The notes beneath the pieces were generated by a model. It saw only the letters and a list, made by a program, of their open reading frames with translations. It did not search any database and was not told where the DNA came from. DNA of 64,000 nt from Dactylococcopsis salina PCC 8305 (GTDB taxonomy: Bacteria; Cyanobacteriota; Cyanobacteriia; Cyanobacteriales; Rubidibacteraceae). The translations under genes were made by a program, and so were the position numbers. Each line of letters opens with the position of its first letter. Position 1 is the first letter of the stretch. The stretch is taken from the NCBI RefSeq assembly GCF_000317615.1, contig NC_019780.1, positions 930,001 to 994,000 on the forward strand. The letters are read 5' to 3'. Of this stretch, positions 11,501 through 20,453 are shown piece by piece.

Positions 11501-14196
11501 TCTTTTTCTAAGTCTAGCTCGATCGAGCCAGCAGCAAAAAAGTCTTCTGCGGTTGCTTCTTCTAAAATCATCTGCTCACCATTCCAACGTAACTGAGTTT
11601 GAAGAGGATTTGTAATCAGAGCCACTCCCTGACTAAAGTTTAAATCAGCTTGAGCAGTGATTCCAGCAGGACTTAAACTCTCTAGTGTTCCTTCAACGGT
11701 AACTTCTCCTCCCACATCCCCTTCTAATTCTTCGGCAATTTTTCCGAGTTGTAAGTTTTGGGGAGAGGCGACAATTTGAAATCCTCCCGCTTCCAGACGA
11801 ATTAAATCAGCGACAATATTCCCGCCAAGGATGCGATTAATTTCCCCACTCCCTTGCATATTGATTCCTGCTGGGGTTAAATTGTCTAATGTTCCCTGAG
11901 CGCTTAATTGGGTACTGACTAAAGCCTCATCTAGTTGTATCGGTAACTCTGGAAGAAACGGCGAGACTTTTAAGCGCCTAACATCGAGATTTCCTTGCCA
12001 ATTGCCACGATTCAAACGCAGATCAGAAAGCGTGATCGAAGCTCGATCGTTGCCACTAATTGTAACTGATCCTGATCCGTTTCCTTGAATGGTATTGACA
12101 TCAAATTCGGTAACATCAGCGCTAACTTGCAACTGTGCTGAGAGCAACTCATTGTTTTCTGGTGATTCTTCTGGCAAAAATGGCGCGATCGGGATTTGTT
12201 TTAAACTAACATTTGCCTCCAACTGTCCTTGATTAAAGGTGATTGCTGTCGCGCCAATTTCCCCTCTGGTGAGGTTCAAATTGCCATTTCCCGTAAGACT
12301 GATGGTTTCTGGGGATAACTCTCCCACATCAGCGCTGACTTGAAAGCGTCCTGAGAGTAATTCATCACTATATTCAGGTGGGGCTTGTGGCACAAAGAGC
12401 GCGATCGGAATCTTACTAAAATTCACATCTGCGTTCAACCTCCCCTGATTAAACACAATAGAAGTCGCCCCAATTTCCCCGTTGGGAACGCTTAAACTCC
12501 CTTCTCCGATAACACTTACCTTCTCTGGAGACAAGTCAGCCAAATTCGCGTTTAAACGAAACTCTCCCGAAACAGGATTCTGTAATGGTTCAGGAACTTG
12601 ATCTGTCAGTTGTTCGGGTTGTAAACTATTAACATCAATTTGGGCTTGGAGACGACCCTGAGCTAATTCTAATTGGGGTAAAGTGACACTTCCTCCCGCA
12701 ATGGCTAAATTCGCTTCACCTGTTCCTTGGAGACTTTTCCAATCACTTAACGCGCCAGTTAATTTTCCAGCCCCATTGAGAATCCCTAAATCAGCAGGAA
12801 GGTTAGGTTGATAGGGACGAACAATTTCCCCTGAAACGTCATTTAATTCGACCTCAAGAGCAATTTTTTGTTTCGGGGTTAAACCAATTGTTCCCGTCGC
12901 AATAATTTCGCCTCCAGTGGTGGGAGTGGCTTGGAAATTTTCCACCACCACTTCTGTTCCTTCTACAGATAACTCCGTTTGAAACGCACTAAATTCCAGT
13001 TCATCCAGTTTGATGTTTTCGGTACTGTTCGCCGTAACCCTAATTTTAGGATTCTCTAACGCCCCTGTAATCGCAATTTTTGCCTCAATCGTACCGCTAA
13101 CAGGAGTTTCTAAAGACTCCATATCCACAGCCGCGAGAAGATTAGAAATAGGAGTCGGTTCAATGGTCGCTGTTAGATCATAACCCGTCGCCAGATTAAT
13201 GCTTCCAGTGGCGACAGCGCTAATATCTCCAAATTCAGTGTTAAAGTCTTCGACAATAATATCTTGTCCAGAGAGACGCACTTCAGCATTGGTATCGGTG
13301 ATGGGAGTGCTAAACTGATCGAGTTGGGCGCTGAGGTCGTTTAAGGATGCTGTCCCTTCAAAACTGGGGAGACGACCATCTAGAGAAATATTTGCGTCTG
13401 TATTGAGATTAATATTGCCGCTTTTGATAGCAAGGGGAGAAGTGACTAACCTTGCTAACTCTTCCATGGCGAGGTTGTTACTGGTGACGTTAACTTCGAC
13501 TTCTCCCGATTCCAAATTTGCTTCTCCTTCGAGATTAAGATTTCCAGTCGTGTCGGTGACAGAGAGGTTTTCCAGTTGGAATTGAATCCGTTGGTTATTG
13601 TCGAAAAATTGACTCTTGAGTTGAGGAAGTGTCAGGTTAACAGGTGTTTGTAATTCTCCAGTTTCGTTACGAGGAGACAGTGCGATTTTTGAATTTTCAA
13701 CGGTGAGAGTATTTAAGTTAATTTTCAGGAAACCAGGAGGTTGAGGAGTGAATTGGGTGGTTAACCATTGTCCAGTTGTGGTTTGTTCAACTTTGACTTC
13801 GGGTTCAATGAGAGTAACATCAAGGTTGAGGGTTTGCTGTGTGATCAGTTTTAAGGGAGTAAAGTCAACCTCAATCGCGGGAATAATGACAGTTTCTGAA
13901 TAGTTTTCGCTGGGAGGAAGAACGGTTTTTCCAAATTTAAGAGAAGTGAGAGAGAAGGCTTCCAATTTTCCCATTTCCAAAGGACGGGAAATCATAGGAG
14001 TGATGCTTTTTTCCACAGTGGGAGAAAGTCGATAATAGATAAAATACCACGCAGCCGCGACACCACCGCCGACTCCTAATAAGATGAGAATTAGCATCGA
14101 TCGAAGCCAGAGTTTAGAAGACTGAGGTGAGGAAGGTTCGTCCAATGGAGAGTCCTCTTCTGAGGAGTCGGGTTTGGGGTTTTGCCTATAAGTCAT
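8542..14196 (-). CDS. TamB-like translocation/assembly module protein (DUF490)
   Basis: An 1884-residue protein with one N-terminal membrane anchor (about residues 30-52, SMLILILLGVGGGVAAAWY) and then many beta-rich AsmA/TamB-type repeats (GxGxxxLxxGxxxxxxIxF). The C-terminal DUF490 signature is seen as FNAEQTFQYSVRYRLSDDIL and ends in the aromatic RF. TamB-like proteins bridge the inner and outer membranes and are linked to outer-membrane protein assembly or lipid transport. Length is within the usual cyanobacterial range. The gene stands alone. Confidence 0.9.
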   Translation of the reverse strand: MTYRQNPKPDSSEEDSPLDEPSSPQSSKLWLRSMLILILLGVGGGVAAAWYFIYYRLSPTVEKSITPMISRPLEMGKLEAFSLTSLKFGKTVLPPSENYSETVIIPAIEVDFTPLKLITQQTLNLDVTLIEPEVKVEQTTTGQWLTTQFTPQPPGFLKINLNTLTVENSKIALSPRNETGELQTPVNLTLPQLKSQFFDNNQRIQFQLENLSVTDTTGNLNLEGEANLESGEVEVNVTSNNLAMEELARLVTSPLAIKSGNINLNTDANISLDGRLPSFEGTASLNDLSAQLDQFSTPITDTNAEVRLSGQDIIVEDFNTEFGDISAVATGSINLATGYDLTATIEPTPISNLLAAVDMESLETPVSGTIEAKIAITGALENPKIRVTANSTENIKLDELEFSAFQTELSVEGTEVVVENFQATPTTGGEIIATGTIGLTPKQKIALEVELNDVSGEIVRPYQPNLPADLGILNGAGKLTGALSDWKSLQGTGEANLAIAGGSVTLPQLELAQGRLQAQIDVNSLQPEQLTDQVPEPLQNPVSGEFRLNANLADLSPEKVSVIGEGSLSVPNGEIGATSIVFNQGRLNADVNFSKIPIALFVPQAPPEYSDELLSGRFQVSADVGELSPETISLTGNGNLNLTRGEIGATAITFNQGQLEANVSLKQIPIAPFLPEESPENNELLSAQLQVSADVTEFDVNTIQGNGSGSVTISGNDRASITLSDLRLNRGNWQGNLDVRRLKVSPFLPELPIQLDEALVSTQLSAQGTLDNLTPAGINMQGSGEINRILGGNIVADLIRLEAGGFQIVASPQNLQLGKIAEELEGDVGGEVTVEGTLESLSPAGITAQADLNFSQGVALITNPLQTQLRWNGEQMILEEATAEDFFAAGSIELDLEKEGTEIIEQLDLTVDAENLDLARLPLPQVEPVGKIDVQGLANFSGNLKGNIDQPQLQGEIRLENFAVERFDFDSEMVGGIEANARQGVLLDLTGNDNNTPDRIQIGLLSPDENDLLPLEPLSLLIKRNQATIEGIRYGEEFDVSLENLPLDLLKDFAPLPPELAQQPASGELEGELTVNLNNYNVLGELALIKPSLGRFNSDRASANFTYRNNTVTIREALLKEEASTYRGNGRLTLTETNPEFEANLNIEKGRIQDILSALQLFDISDINQNFASPEYGNANDLNVSSLDIQNQPIETQLERFSEIKALLAQLRANQTETTAIPPLGAAQGNFSGNINLKGTSFALPDIQGEFSLDGDRWQWGPYQAETVTSKGSVNNGVITLLPVRLASEDSFINLSGTFGGENQSAQLRVNQIPVATVQNFVELPEFIGVSGFINGSATVAGTQDNPSARGELEVLEATLNESPIDNIQGSFSYSNSQLNFFARGLLTPETEPVTLSGDIPYQLPFASVTPPSEELSISMNLKDESFSLLDVVSNGQLTWNGGEGEINLAITGPFNLENFQFENLTTEGVIRLDNASIGTAFIPEPLTDIQTLVEFNFNKLNIQEFNANFGGGEVTATGGLALFDPSVTNDSLNLNLETLTVNVPDLYEGDVAGKINIAQTALEPEIGGEITVSDGEVILAETETPTATEGQEEADMSNIGFSNLNIILGENLNVVRPPIMDFLADGRLVLNGNLAAMRPQGTVTLQRGQVNIGPTQFRLAKGYEQTATFVPSQGLDPTLNVRLATSVAETSGNFSEDSGAEEINVSSGLGTLQSVRVEALVQGRASELQPGQLTANNNVLTLSSDPNRSETEILALLGGGLTSGFGQGNTALGLANLAGSTFFGTFQNTIGDALGLSEFRIFPTLIPTETEEGEESSGSALGFGAEAGIDISNDFSFSVLTIFNAEQTFQYSVRYRLSDDILFRGSTDLSDNDSLIIEYETRF

Positions 14197-14258
14197 GATC
14201 GCTTTTGATTATTGTTTTTGAGGGAAGCTGGAGTGTTTCGACTCGACTAAATTATATT

Positions 14259-14684
14259 TCAATTTAACCATTTTGATGCCATGATACCAACGATCGCGGA
14301 TAAAATTGGACGACTCAAAAACTGGACTCGATTCGGCTGCGTGAGGACACTTTGAAAGGTGTCTGGATCATGTTGATAAATGTAAGTTGCCAACTTGCTA
14401 ATCTCTTCCGAGTTCATTTGTTTGGGATTAACTGTCGAAAGCAAAAAATTGGCTTGAAACTCCTCAATTGTTATTCCTTTTTCTGGGAGTTTTTTTAAGA
14501 ACTCATCAGCAATGCTTTCTCTTTGTTCTTGATGGATTTTTAGAAGCATCCGCTTCATTTCTCTTTCCATCACTGCGGTTGATTTTCCCATTTTGTTTGG
14601 GGTGTCTTGCGGAAAAGGGAAGGGGGAATTACGATCGATTTTCTGTCGAGGTTTGGATTTTATTTTATCGGGTTTATGTGTCAT
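14259..14684 (-). CDS. Unrecognised 141-residue protein
   Basis: I do not recognise this protein. The first 30 residues are basic and proline-rich, the middle (35-110) is predicted helical with charged residues (MEREMKRMLLKIHQEQRESI), and the C-terminus is mildly hydrophobic (FLSRPILSAIVGIMASKWL), perhaps membrane-associated. It lies upstream of the TamB-like gene on the same strand, about 60 bases away, so co-transcription is possible. Confidence 0.55.
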   Translation of the reverse strand: MTHKPDKIKSKPRQKIDRNSPFPFPQDTPNKMGKSTAVMEREMKRMLLKIHQEQRESIADEFLKKLPEKGITIEEFQANFLLSTVNPKQMNSEEISKLATYIYQHDPDTFQSVLTQPNRVQFLSRPILSAIVGIMASKWLN

Positions 14685-14793
14685 TTTTCTAAGTTTTTTT
14701 TATTAACAATATTTGTACTTTTTTCTAGCTTGGTATTTAATATAACAAAAGCGCGATCGAGCTACTTCCTTCTCTCGACAGAATCAAGACAAT

Positions 14794-14823
14794 AAAAAAA
14801 CTCCCCTGTATTCCACAAGGGAG
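14794..14823 (-). terminator. Rho-independent terminator of the RP-repeat protein gene
   Basis: On the minus strand CTCCCTTG pairs with CAGGGGAG (one G-U) around a seven-base loop, followed by seven T residues. It lies about 40 bases after the stop at 14866. Confidence 0.85.
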
Positions 14824-14865
14824 AATCATTGTTTTCGCCACAAATTAGATGATTAGCATCAAAAT

Positions 14866-15294
14866 CTAATCAATATAACCCATTAATAAACTTGGGTCAT
14901 CAATTTGATTAGAAGCAACTGGACGATTACCAAAATTAGAATAGGTTTCGTCAATTTTAAGCACACTTGCGCCAATGGGACGACTTCCTGAAGAATAGAA
15001 ATTACCCACTGTGGGTAACTGTGTCGCAAAAACGGGACGACTTCCTCCCATGGTACGGAAACTTTCCACAACGCTTAATTTACTCGCCAGAATGGGACGA
15101 TCACCACCCATGGTGCGAAATGTCCCCCAAAGTTCTAGTTTTCCATCACCGACAGGACGATTCTCTTCAGTTCTTCTTAAGGTGATGGAATCTTTGCTTC
15201 CCGTTGCGGCTTTTGTTTCTGAAGTGGCTTTTTGGGTTTCTTGCTCCTGTTCTGCTTCTAAAGTAGCAAATTCTTGCACTTGTTCTTCACTCAT
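14866..15294 (-). CDS. Cyanobacterial protein with five RP[IV] boxes at 19-20-residue spacing
   Basis: The 142-residue protein has a Glu/Gln/Lys-rich N-terminus (1-38). It then has boxes NRPV, DRPI, SRPV, SRPI and NRPV with arginine at residues 46, 66, 86, 105 and 124. The unit is roughly [LV]xxxxFxxMGGSRPIxAxxL. No signal peptide or membrane segment is seen. Function is unknown to me. It is monocistronic, with its own strong terminator. Confidence 0.7.
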   Translation of the reverse strand: MSEEQVQEFATLEAEQEQETQKATSETKAATGSKDSITLRRTEENRPVGDGKLELWGTFRTMGGDRPILASKLSVVESFRTMGGSRPVFATQLPTVGNFYSSGSRPIGASVLKIDETYSNFGNRPVASNQIDDPSLLMGYID

Positions 15295-15385
15295 AATATT
15301 TTCCTTAACAGTGGTCTTGGGCGTTTATAACGATTGATAACACCATTTTAATAAACTAGCGCTACGAGACGATCCAACCAATTAT

Positions 15386-15416
15386 CCCCCCCTTAATAAG
15401 GGGGGTTAGGGGGGAT
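15386..15416. repeat. C-rich palindromic repeat
   Basis: CCCCCCTTAATAAGGGGGG followed by TTAGGGGGGAT. It is the same hairpin as at 5061-5079, here between the WbuC-like gene and the RP-box gene. Confidence 0.8.
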
Positions 15417-15482
15417 CAACTATAACATTACTTTTCATCAGATGGTAATGATCTAATCCTAAACTTTTATGTTTTTCGGGGA

Positions 15483-16001
15483 TCACTTCCTATTATAGGA
15501 AGGTTTGGCATTTCCCACAAAATACGATTCCCATATCTTCACTTGTTCTCGCGCTGTCGTCGTTCCTTCTTGAGGAAAATTGGGGAGAAAATCTTTATCA
15601 CTGGTGGAAATATAAGGGCCTTCTTTCAGTTCAAACATCACTGTATTTGGGGCTAAAGCCACCAGTGTATGAAATGTTCCTTCTGCAATTTCAATCCCAT
15701 AATTACCTTCCTCCAGACTAAGAGTTTCAGTATGGATCACGTTTCCCGATTCGTCAAATAACAAGACTCCAATTTTTCCTTGTAAGGCAATAAAAAATTC
15801 AAACCCCTGCATTTCCTCTGGACGAGTATGGCGATGTGGACGGACATAAGTTCCAGGTTGCATAATGTTAATAAAGCGTTGCACTTTGTCAGAAAGTTCG
15901 TGGAAGTTATAGTTTTTCCGTAATCTTTCGCTATTTGTCGCCTCTTTCGCTACGGTGTTAATTAAGTCTTGATTTAAATGTTTAATTGGTAAATTATTCA
16001 T
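15483..16001 (-). CDS. WbuC family cupin-fold metalloprotein
   Basis: The 172-residue protein shows the WbuC pattern: RLRKNYNFHELSDKVQRFIN, then MQPGTYVRPHRHTRPEEMQG with metal-binding histidines, then the cupin strand FEFFIALQGKIGVLLFDE. WbuC proteins are often found in polysaccharide loci, but their chemistry is not established. No glycan genes are near. It is divergent from uvrB, with only about 40 bases between the start codons. Confidence 0.8.
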   Translation of the reverse strand: MNNLPIKHLNQDLINTVAKEATNSERLRKNYNFHELSDKVQRFINIMQPGTYVRPHRHTRPEEMQGFEFFIALQGKIGVLLFDESGNVIHTETLSLEEGNYGIEIAEGTFHTLVALAPNTVMFELKEGPYISTSDKDFLPNFPQEGTTTAREQVKIWESYFVGNAKPSYNRK

Positions 16002-16040
16002 TATTCTACTTCCTGATTGCTCCTTTTAATTATTAGAAAA

Positions 16041-18038
16041 ATGTCAACATTTCAATTACAATCTTCTTATCAACCGACAGGCGATCAACCGATCACGATC
16101 GAGCAGTTAACCGAATCTCTTCTCAACAAAAACCGTTTCCAAACCTTACTCGGTGCAACGGGAACAGGAAAAACTTATACAGTTGCTAATGTTATTGAAA
16201 AAATCAGCAAGCCCACTTTAGTTTTAGCACATAATAAAACCTTAGCTGCCCAATTATGTAATGAGTTACGAGAATTTTTCCCGAACAATGCGGTAGAGTA
16301 TTTTATTAGTTATTACGACTATTATCAACCAGAAGCATATATTCCTGTTTCTGATACTTACATCGAAAAAACTGCCTCGATTAACGACGAAATTGATATG
16401 TTACGCCATTCAGCAACGCGATCGTTATTTGAACGTGAAGATGTCATTGTTGTCGCTTCTATTAGTTGTATTTATGGCTTAGGAATGCCGAGTGAATATC
16501 TGAAAGCTGCAATTCCTTTACGCTTAGGAGAAGAAACAGATCAACGTCAATTATTAAGAGATTTAGTGTCGGTTCAATACACTCGTAATGATACGGAATT
16601 ACAAAGAGGAAGATTTCGTTTAAAGGGAGATGTTTTAGAGATTGTTCCCGCGTATGAAGATCGCATTGTTCGCGTCGAGTTTTTTGGAGATGAAATTGAT
16701 GCGTTGCGTTATGTTGATCCGACAACAGGAGAAGTTTTAAAGAGTTTAGAAGGACTTAATTTATATCCAGCGCGTCACTTTGTTACTCCTGATGGTCAGT
16801 TAGAAAGAGCCTGTGAGGAAATCAAAGCAGAATTAAAAGGAAGATTAGAGGAATTAGAAAAGGAAGGAAAACTCTTAGAAGCGCAACGACTAGAACAACG
16901 GACAAAGTATGATTTAGAATTACTAACTGAAGTGGGTTATTGTAATGGCGTTGAAAATTATTCCCGTCATTTAGCAGGACGAAGCGCAGGAAGTCCACCC
17001 GAATGTTTAGTGGATTATTTTCCCGATGATTGGTTATTAATTGTCGATGAATCTCATGTCACCGTTCCGCAATTAAGAGGGATGTATAATGGCGATCAAT
17101 CTCGGAAAAAAGTTTTAATTGATCATGGTTTTCGACTGCCTAGCGCGGCGGATAATCGTCCCTTAAAAGCTGAAGAATTTTGGGAAAAAGTCAATCAATG
17201 TATTTTTGTTTCCGCAACTCCTGGGGATTGGGAAATTGAACAATCAGAAGGGAATGTGGTGGAACAAGTTATTCGTCCAACAGGGGTTCTTGATCCAGAA
17301 GTTTTTGTGCGCCCAACTGAAGGACAAATTGATGATTTATTAGGGGAAATTAAAATCAGATCAGAAAAAAATGAGCGGGTTTTAGTCACGACTTTAACGA
17401 AACGAATGGCAGAAGATTTAACGGAGTATTGCGAAGGAAGAGAGATTCGAGTCCGTTATTTACACTCAGAAATTCACTCGATCGAACGGATTGAAATTTT
17501 ACAAGATTTGAGACAAGGGAAGTTTGATGTGTTAGTTGGGGTGAATTTATTACGGGAAGGATTAGATTTACCAGAAGTGTCTTTAGTCGCGATTTTAGAC
17601 GCAGATAAAGAAGGGTTTTTGCGATCAGAACGATCGCTCATTCAAACCATGGGACGTGCGGCGCGTCATGTAGATGGACAGGCGATTTTATATGCCGATC
17701 AGCTAACTGATAGCATGGATCAGGCGATTCAAGAGACACAACGACGACGAAAAATTCAGATTGAATATAACAAGAAACATGGGATTACACCGCAATCTAT
17801 TGTTAAGAAACAAAAGAATTCGATTCTTTCCTTTTTGGATATTTCTCGCCGCTTAAATTCTCAGCAGTTGGAAATGGTATATGAACAAGCGGATGAGTTA
17901 CCTTTAGATAAGATTCCGCAATTAGTGGAACAGTTGGAAGCAGAAATGAAGGACGCAGCAGAAAAGTTAGAATTTGAAAAAGCCGCTAATTTGCGCGATC
18001 GAGTGAAGCAATTAAGAGAAAAGTTATTAAGACATTAA
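16041..18038 (+). CDS. uvrB: UvrABC system protein B
   Basis: A 665-residue DNA damage recognition subunit of nucleotide excision repair. I place the start at ATG 16041, giving [17 protein letters not shown], instead of an in-frame start 24 bases earlier. Walker A is GATGTGKT (residues 38-45), the damage-verifying beta-hairpin region is [12 protein letters not shown], the DEAD-type motif is IVDESHV, and helicase motif VI is [10 protein letters not shown]. The C-terminal UVR domain that binds UvrC is present (about 620-660). Length is normal. Confidence 0.97.
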   Translation: MSTFQLQSSYQPTGDQPITIEQLTESLLNKNRFQTLLGATGTGKTYTVANVIEKISKPTLVLAHNKTLAAQLCNELREFFPNNAVEYFISYYDYYQPEAYIPVSDTYIEKTASINDEIDMLRHSATRSLFEREDVIVVASISCIYGLGMPSEYLKAAIPLRLGEETDQRQLLRDLVSVQYTRNDTELQRGRFRLKGDVLEIVPAYEDRIVRVEFFGDEIDALRYVDPTTGEVLKSLEGLNLYPARHFVTPDGQLERACEEIKAELKGRLEELEKEGKLLEAQRLEQRTKYDLELLTEVGYCNGVENYSRHLAGRSAGSPPECLVDYFPDDWLLIVDESHVTVPQLRGMYNGDQSRKKVLIDHGFRLPSAADNRPLKAEEFWEKVNQCIFVSATPGDWEIEQSEGNVVEQVIRPTGVLDPEVFVRPTEGQIDDLLGEIKIRSEKNERVLVTTLTKRMAEDLTEYCEGREIRVRYLHSEIHSIERIEILQDLRQGKFDVLVGVNLLREGLDLPEVSLVAILDADKEGFLRSERSLIQTMGRAARHVDGQAILYADQLTDSMDQAIQETQRRRKIQIEYNKKHGITPQSIVKKQKNSILSFLDISRRLNSQQLEMVYEQADELPLDKIPQLVEQLEAEMKDAAEKLEFEKAANLRDRVKQLREKLLRH

Positions 18039-18176
18039 TCAGGATTGGGGGAAATGTTATTTTTTCGATCGAGTATTTGTGCAATCCAAGTTTTAATTAC
18101 AGCTTGTCGATGAATATTCAGAAGAAACTAGAATGATTTCTGCTCTTATCAAACCTTAAATTATTAAATCACTTTT

Positions 18177-18392
18177 GTCTCTTGCCTCTTGCCTCTTGCC
18201 TCTTGCCTCTTGCCTCTTGCCTTTTGCCTCTTGCCTAAGGCAACTTGCCTTTTGCCTCTTGCCTAAGGCAACTTGCCTAAGGCAACTTGCCTTTTGCCTC
18301 TTGCCTAAGGCAACTTGCCTAAGGCAACTTGCCTTTTGCCTCTTGCCTTTTGCATGCAAGCCTTTTACCTCTTGCCTCTTGCCTTTTGTAAT
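18177..18392. repeat. Heptamer array (TTGCCTC/TTGCCTT/TTGCCTAAGGCAAC)
   Basis: Some 25-30 tandem 7-bp units, mostly TTGCCTC and TTGCCTT, are interspersed with the palindrome TTGCCTAAGGCAA. The period matches the short tandemly repeated repetitive (STRR) sequences known from cyanobacteria. Frames read through it are artefacts. Confidence 0.9.
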
Positions 18393-18496
18393 TGTTATTT
18401 ATTGCTTTGCTACATTATTCTTAACATTTAACGAATTTTCGCCATTTGAGAACGCTACTCTTGCCAAATAGCCTGTTCCGTTATAAAATTACCGTA

Positions 18497-19620
18497 CCAT
18501 GATGGGAAGTAGTGCCAATTTTAAAAATATTGCCATCAAACTCCTATCGTTTCGTTGGCTGCTTGCGATTTCCTCTTCTCTGGTTAGGGGTCGAAATGAA
18601 CATTAAGTTAGATTAAGCTGACGACAAAAAAATCATTAACCGTAGGCAAAACTCTGAAAATATGGTATGCAAGCAGATTTTAAGTTGAATTAAAGATCAT
18701 CCCCAACCTCTACACCCAGAGAAGCCATTAAAAGCAAAAAATTTTTTTTCAGGGGTGGCGCTCGATCGAGCTTTCTGATAAAGTATTTCTAGATAATGGG
18801 AAGTGTTGCCAATTTTAGAAAACGCCCCTGAAAGCAAGGAAACTCGTTCCTAATATCCCCCCTCCCCGTATTGACGAGCCTCGATCGAGCATCAGAATTT
18901 AAGGAAATCCTGAAGACTTACCATAAGTGAAAGCAGTGGGCAAAATCAAGAAAATATGGTATGCAAATGAATCTTCATGTTGAATAAAGCATCATTCCCA
19001 TTCCACGATACCTTTTTCGCCAATACCAAATACCAAATAACAAATAACAAATACCAAATAACAAATAACAAATCAAGAGAAACCAGAAAAGGGCGAATTT
19101 TTTTTCAGGGGTGGCGCTCGATCGAGCTTTCTGATAAAGTATTTCTAGATAATGGGAAGTGTTGCCAATTTTAGAAAACGCCCCTGAAAGGAAGGAAATT
19201 CGTTGCTCATATCCCCCCTCCCCGTATTGACAAGCCTCGATCGAGCATTGAACTTTCCAAAATAATTAAGCAGCAGCCATAAGAAAAACCAGTGGGCAAA
19301 AATCTGAAAATATGGTATGCAATCAGATTTAGAGTTGAATTTAACATCATCCCCAACCTCTACACCCAGAGAAGCCATTAAAAGCAAAAATTTTTTCAGG
19401 GGTGGCGCTCGATCGAGCTTTCTGATAAAGTATTTTTAGATAATGGGAAGTGTTGCCAATTTTGGAAAACGCCCCTGAAAGCAAGGAAATTGGTTCTCCA
19501 TATCCCCCCTCCCCGTATTGACAAGCCTCGATCGAGCATAAGAAATTAACGCATTATCAAAGAGTAACCATAAGGAAAAGCAGTGGGTAAAATTGGGAAA
19601 ATATGGTACGCCAACCGATT
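18497..19620. repeat. Tandem array of about 290-350-bp units with a long hairpin
   Basis: Three good units (hairpins from about 18748, 19104 and 19395) and one degenerate upstream unit (about 18497-18670) follow each other. Each good unit has TTTCAGGGG...CCCCTGAAA arms about 60 bases apart, enclosing CTCGATCGAG and GATAATGGGAAGTGTTGCCA. Each continues with ATATCCCCCCTCCCCGTATT, a TTGACA or TTGACG box, a second CTCGATCGAG, AGTGGG and GAAAATATGGTATGC. CCCAACCTCTACACCCAGAG precedes the first and third hairpins, while an AAATAAC microsatellite precedes the second. No convincing protein frame is present, and this fills most of the 1.8-kb gene-free gap 18039-19867. Confidence 0.8.
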
Positions 19621-19626
19621 TTAATT

Positions 19627-19830
19627 AGTGTTGGGTTTCGCTTCTCTTCACCCAACCGACATCTCTTATTAATTTCCCCCAAGATTGGGGGTTAGGGGGC
19701 TGACCTTAAGTTGGGTTTCGCTTCTCTTCACCCAACCGACATCTCTTATTAATTTCCCCCAAGATTGGGGGTTAGGGGGCTGACCTTAAGTTGGGTTTCG
19801 CTTCTCTTCACCCAACCGACATCTCTGGTA
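19627..19830. repeat. 81-bp tandem repeat combining two hairpin families
   Basis: About two and a half copies of a unit joining GTTGGGTTTCGCTTCTCTTC/ACCCAACC with CCCCCAAGATTGGGGGTTAG. It ends about 40 bases upstream of the gene at 19868. Confidence 0.9.
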
Positions 19831-19867
19831 AAATCGGAGAGTAGAAACCTAGCAAGCGATCGAACAG

Positions 19868-20335
19868 ATGTCAGTGCATCGAGTGCGAGTGGCGAAAGAC
19901 AAAGCAAGTTTAGTACAAGCGTTAATTAGAGAGAAAGAAAGCAGAGGGACATTTGAAACCTATGCTGATGTCATCATGTTTGCGGCGGCTTATGGGGGAA
20001 AACATCAGAAGTATGTTCCGATCACCACAGGAATTAGTAATGACCCCGCACCGATTAGTTTAGAGATATTTCTCTCACGAGGATATGATTGGGCAATTAA
20101 ACTGATTGCGATCGCGCATTGGCAAGATACAAGTATTTTATCTCCTTATGAAGCCCAAGCACAAACGCAACGGGTAACACTGATCGAACAAGCAGCAAAT
20201 GGAGGATTAGAATTACTAGGGGAAGCGTTACGGGGTGCGGTGGATTACAGCGATCGGTTGCTGTTGGTTTTAAATCAGGAACGTTATCGCAAGCCGAACC
20301 CTCCTCCGAATTTTGACCTCAGCCGTTTCTTATAG
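19868..20335 (+). CDS. DNA phosphorothioation-associated protein 4 (dnd_assoc_4-like)
   Basis: The 155-residue protein has HRVRVAKDKASLVQALI at the start, TYADVIMFAAAYGG, the central PAPISLEIFLSRGYDWAIKL and the late ANGGLELLGEALRGAVDYSD. From memory these fit the small family annotated as dnd system-associated protein 4, found beside dndBCDE and dndFGH genes that put sulfur into the DNA backbone or restrict unmodified DNA. Its biochemical role is not known. No dnd core gene lies within this window, so here it is an orphan. The ATG follows a HIP1-like CGATCG and shows no strong Shine-Dalgarno. Confidence 0.75.
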   Translation: MSVHRVRVAKDKASLVQALIREKESRGTFETYADVIMFAAAYGGKHQKYVPITTGISNDPAPISLEIFLSRGYDWAIKLIAIAHWQDTSILSPYEAQAQTQRVTLIEQAANGGLELLGEALRGAVDYSDRLLLVLNQERYRKPNPPPNFDLSRFL

Positions 20336-20336
20336 G

Positions 20337-20453
20337 ATGACACATACTTTTTTACTAGAACCTAGACAATGGCATCTCAAAGGGGTACTGACGCACCGAG
20401 TAATGTTTCAGGGCTTTAAACTCGGTTTACGATCGAGCTTGGGAGAAAAATAG
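20337..20453 (+). other. Short frame, possibly a truncated gene remnant
   Basis: A 38-codon frame starts one base after the preceding stop and encodes MTHTFLLEPRQWHLKGVL. It resembles the opening of a larger cyanobacterial protein but ends early and runs into the 3' end of the opposite-strand stress protein gene. It is probably a remnant of a once longer downstream gene; the alternative is chance. Confidence 0.3.

Noticed and set aside
18497-19620. CRISPR or transposase gene in the hairpin-unit array
   Set aside because: Units are hundreds of bases long and conserved throughout, not short repeats with variable spacers; no frame is shared between units.
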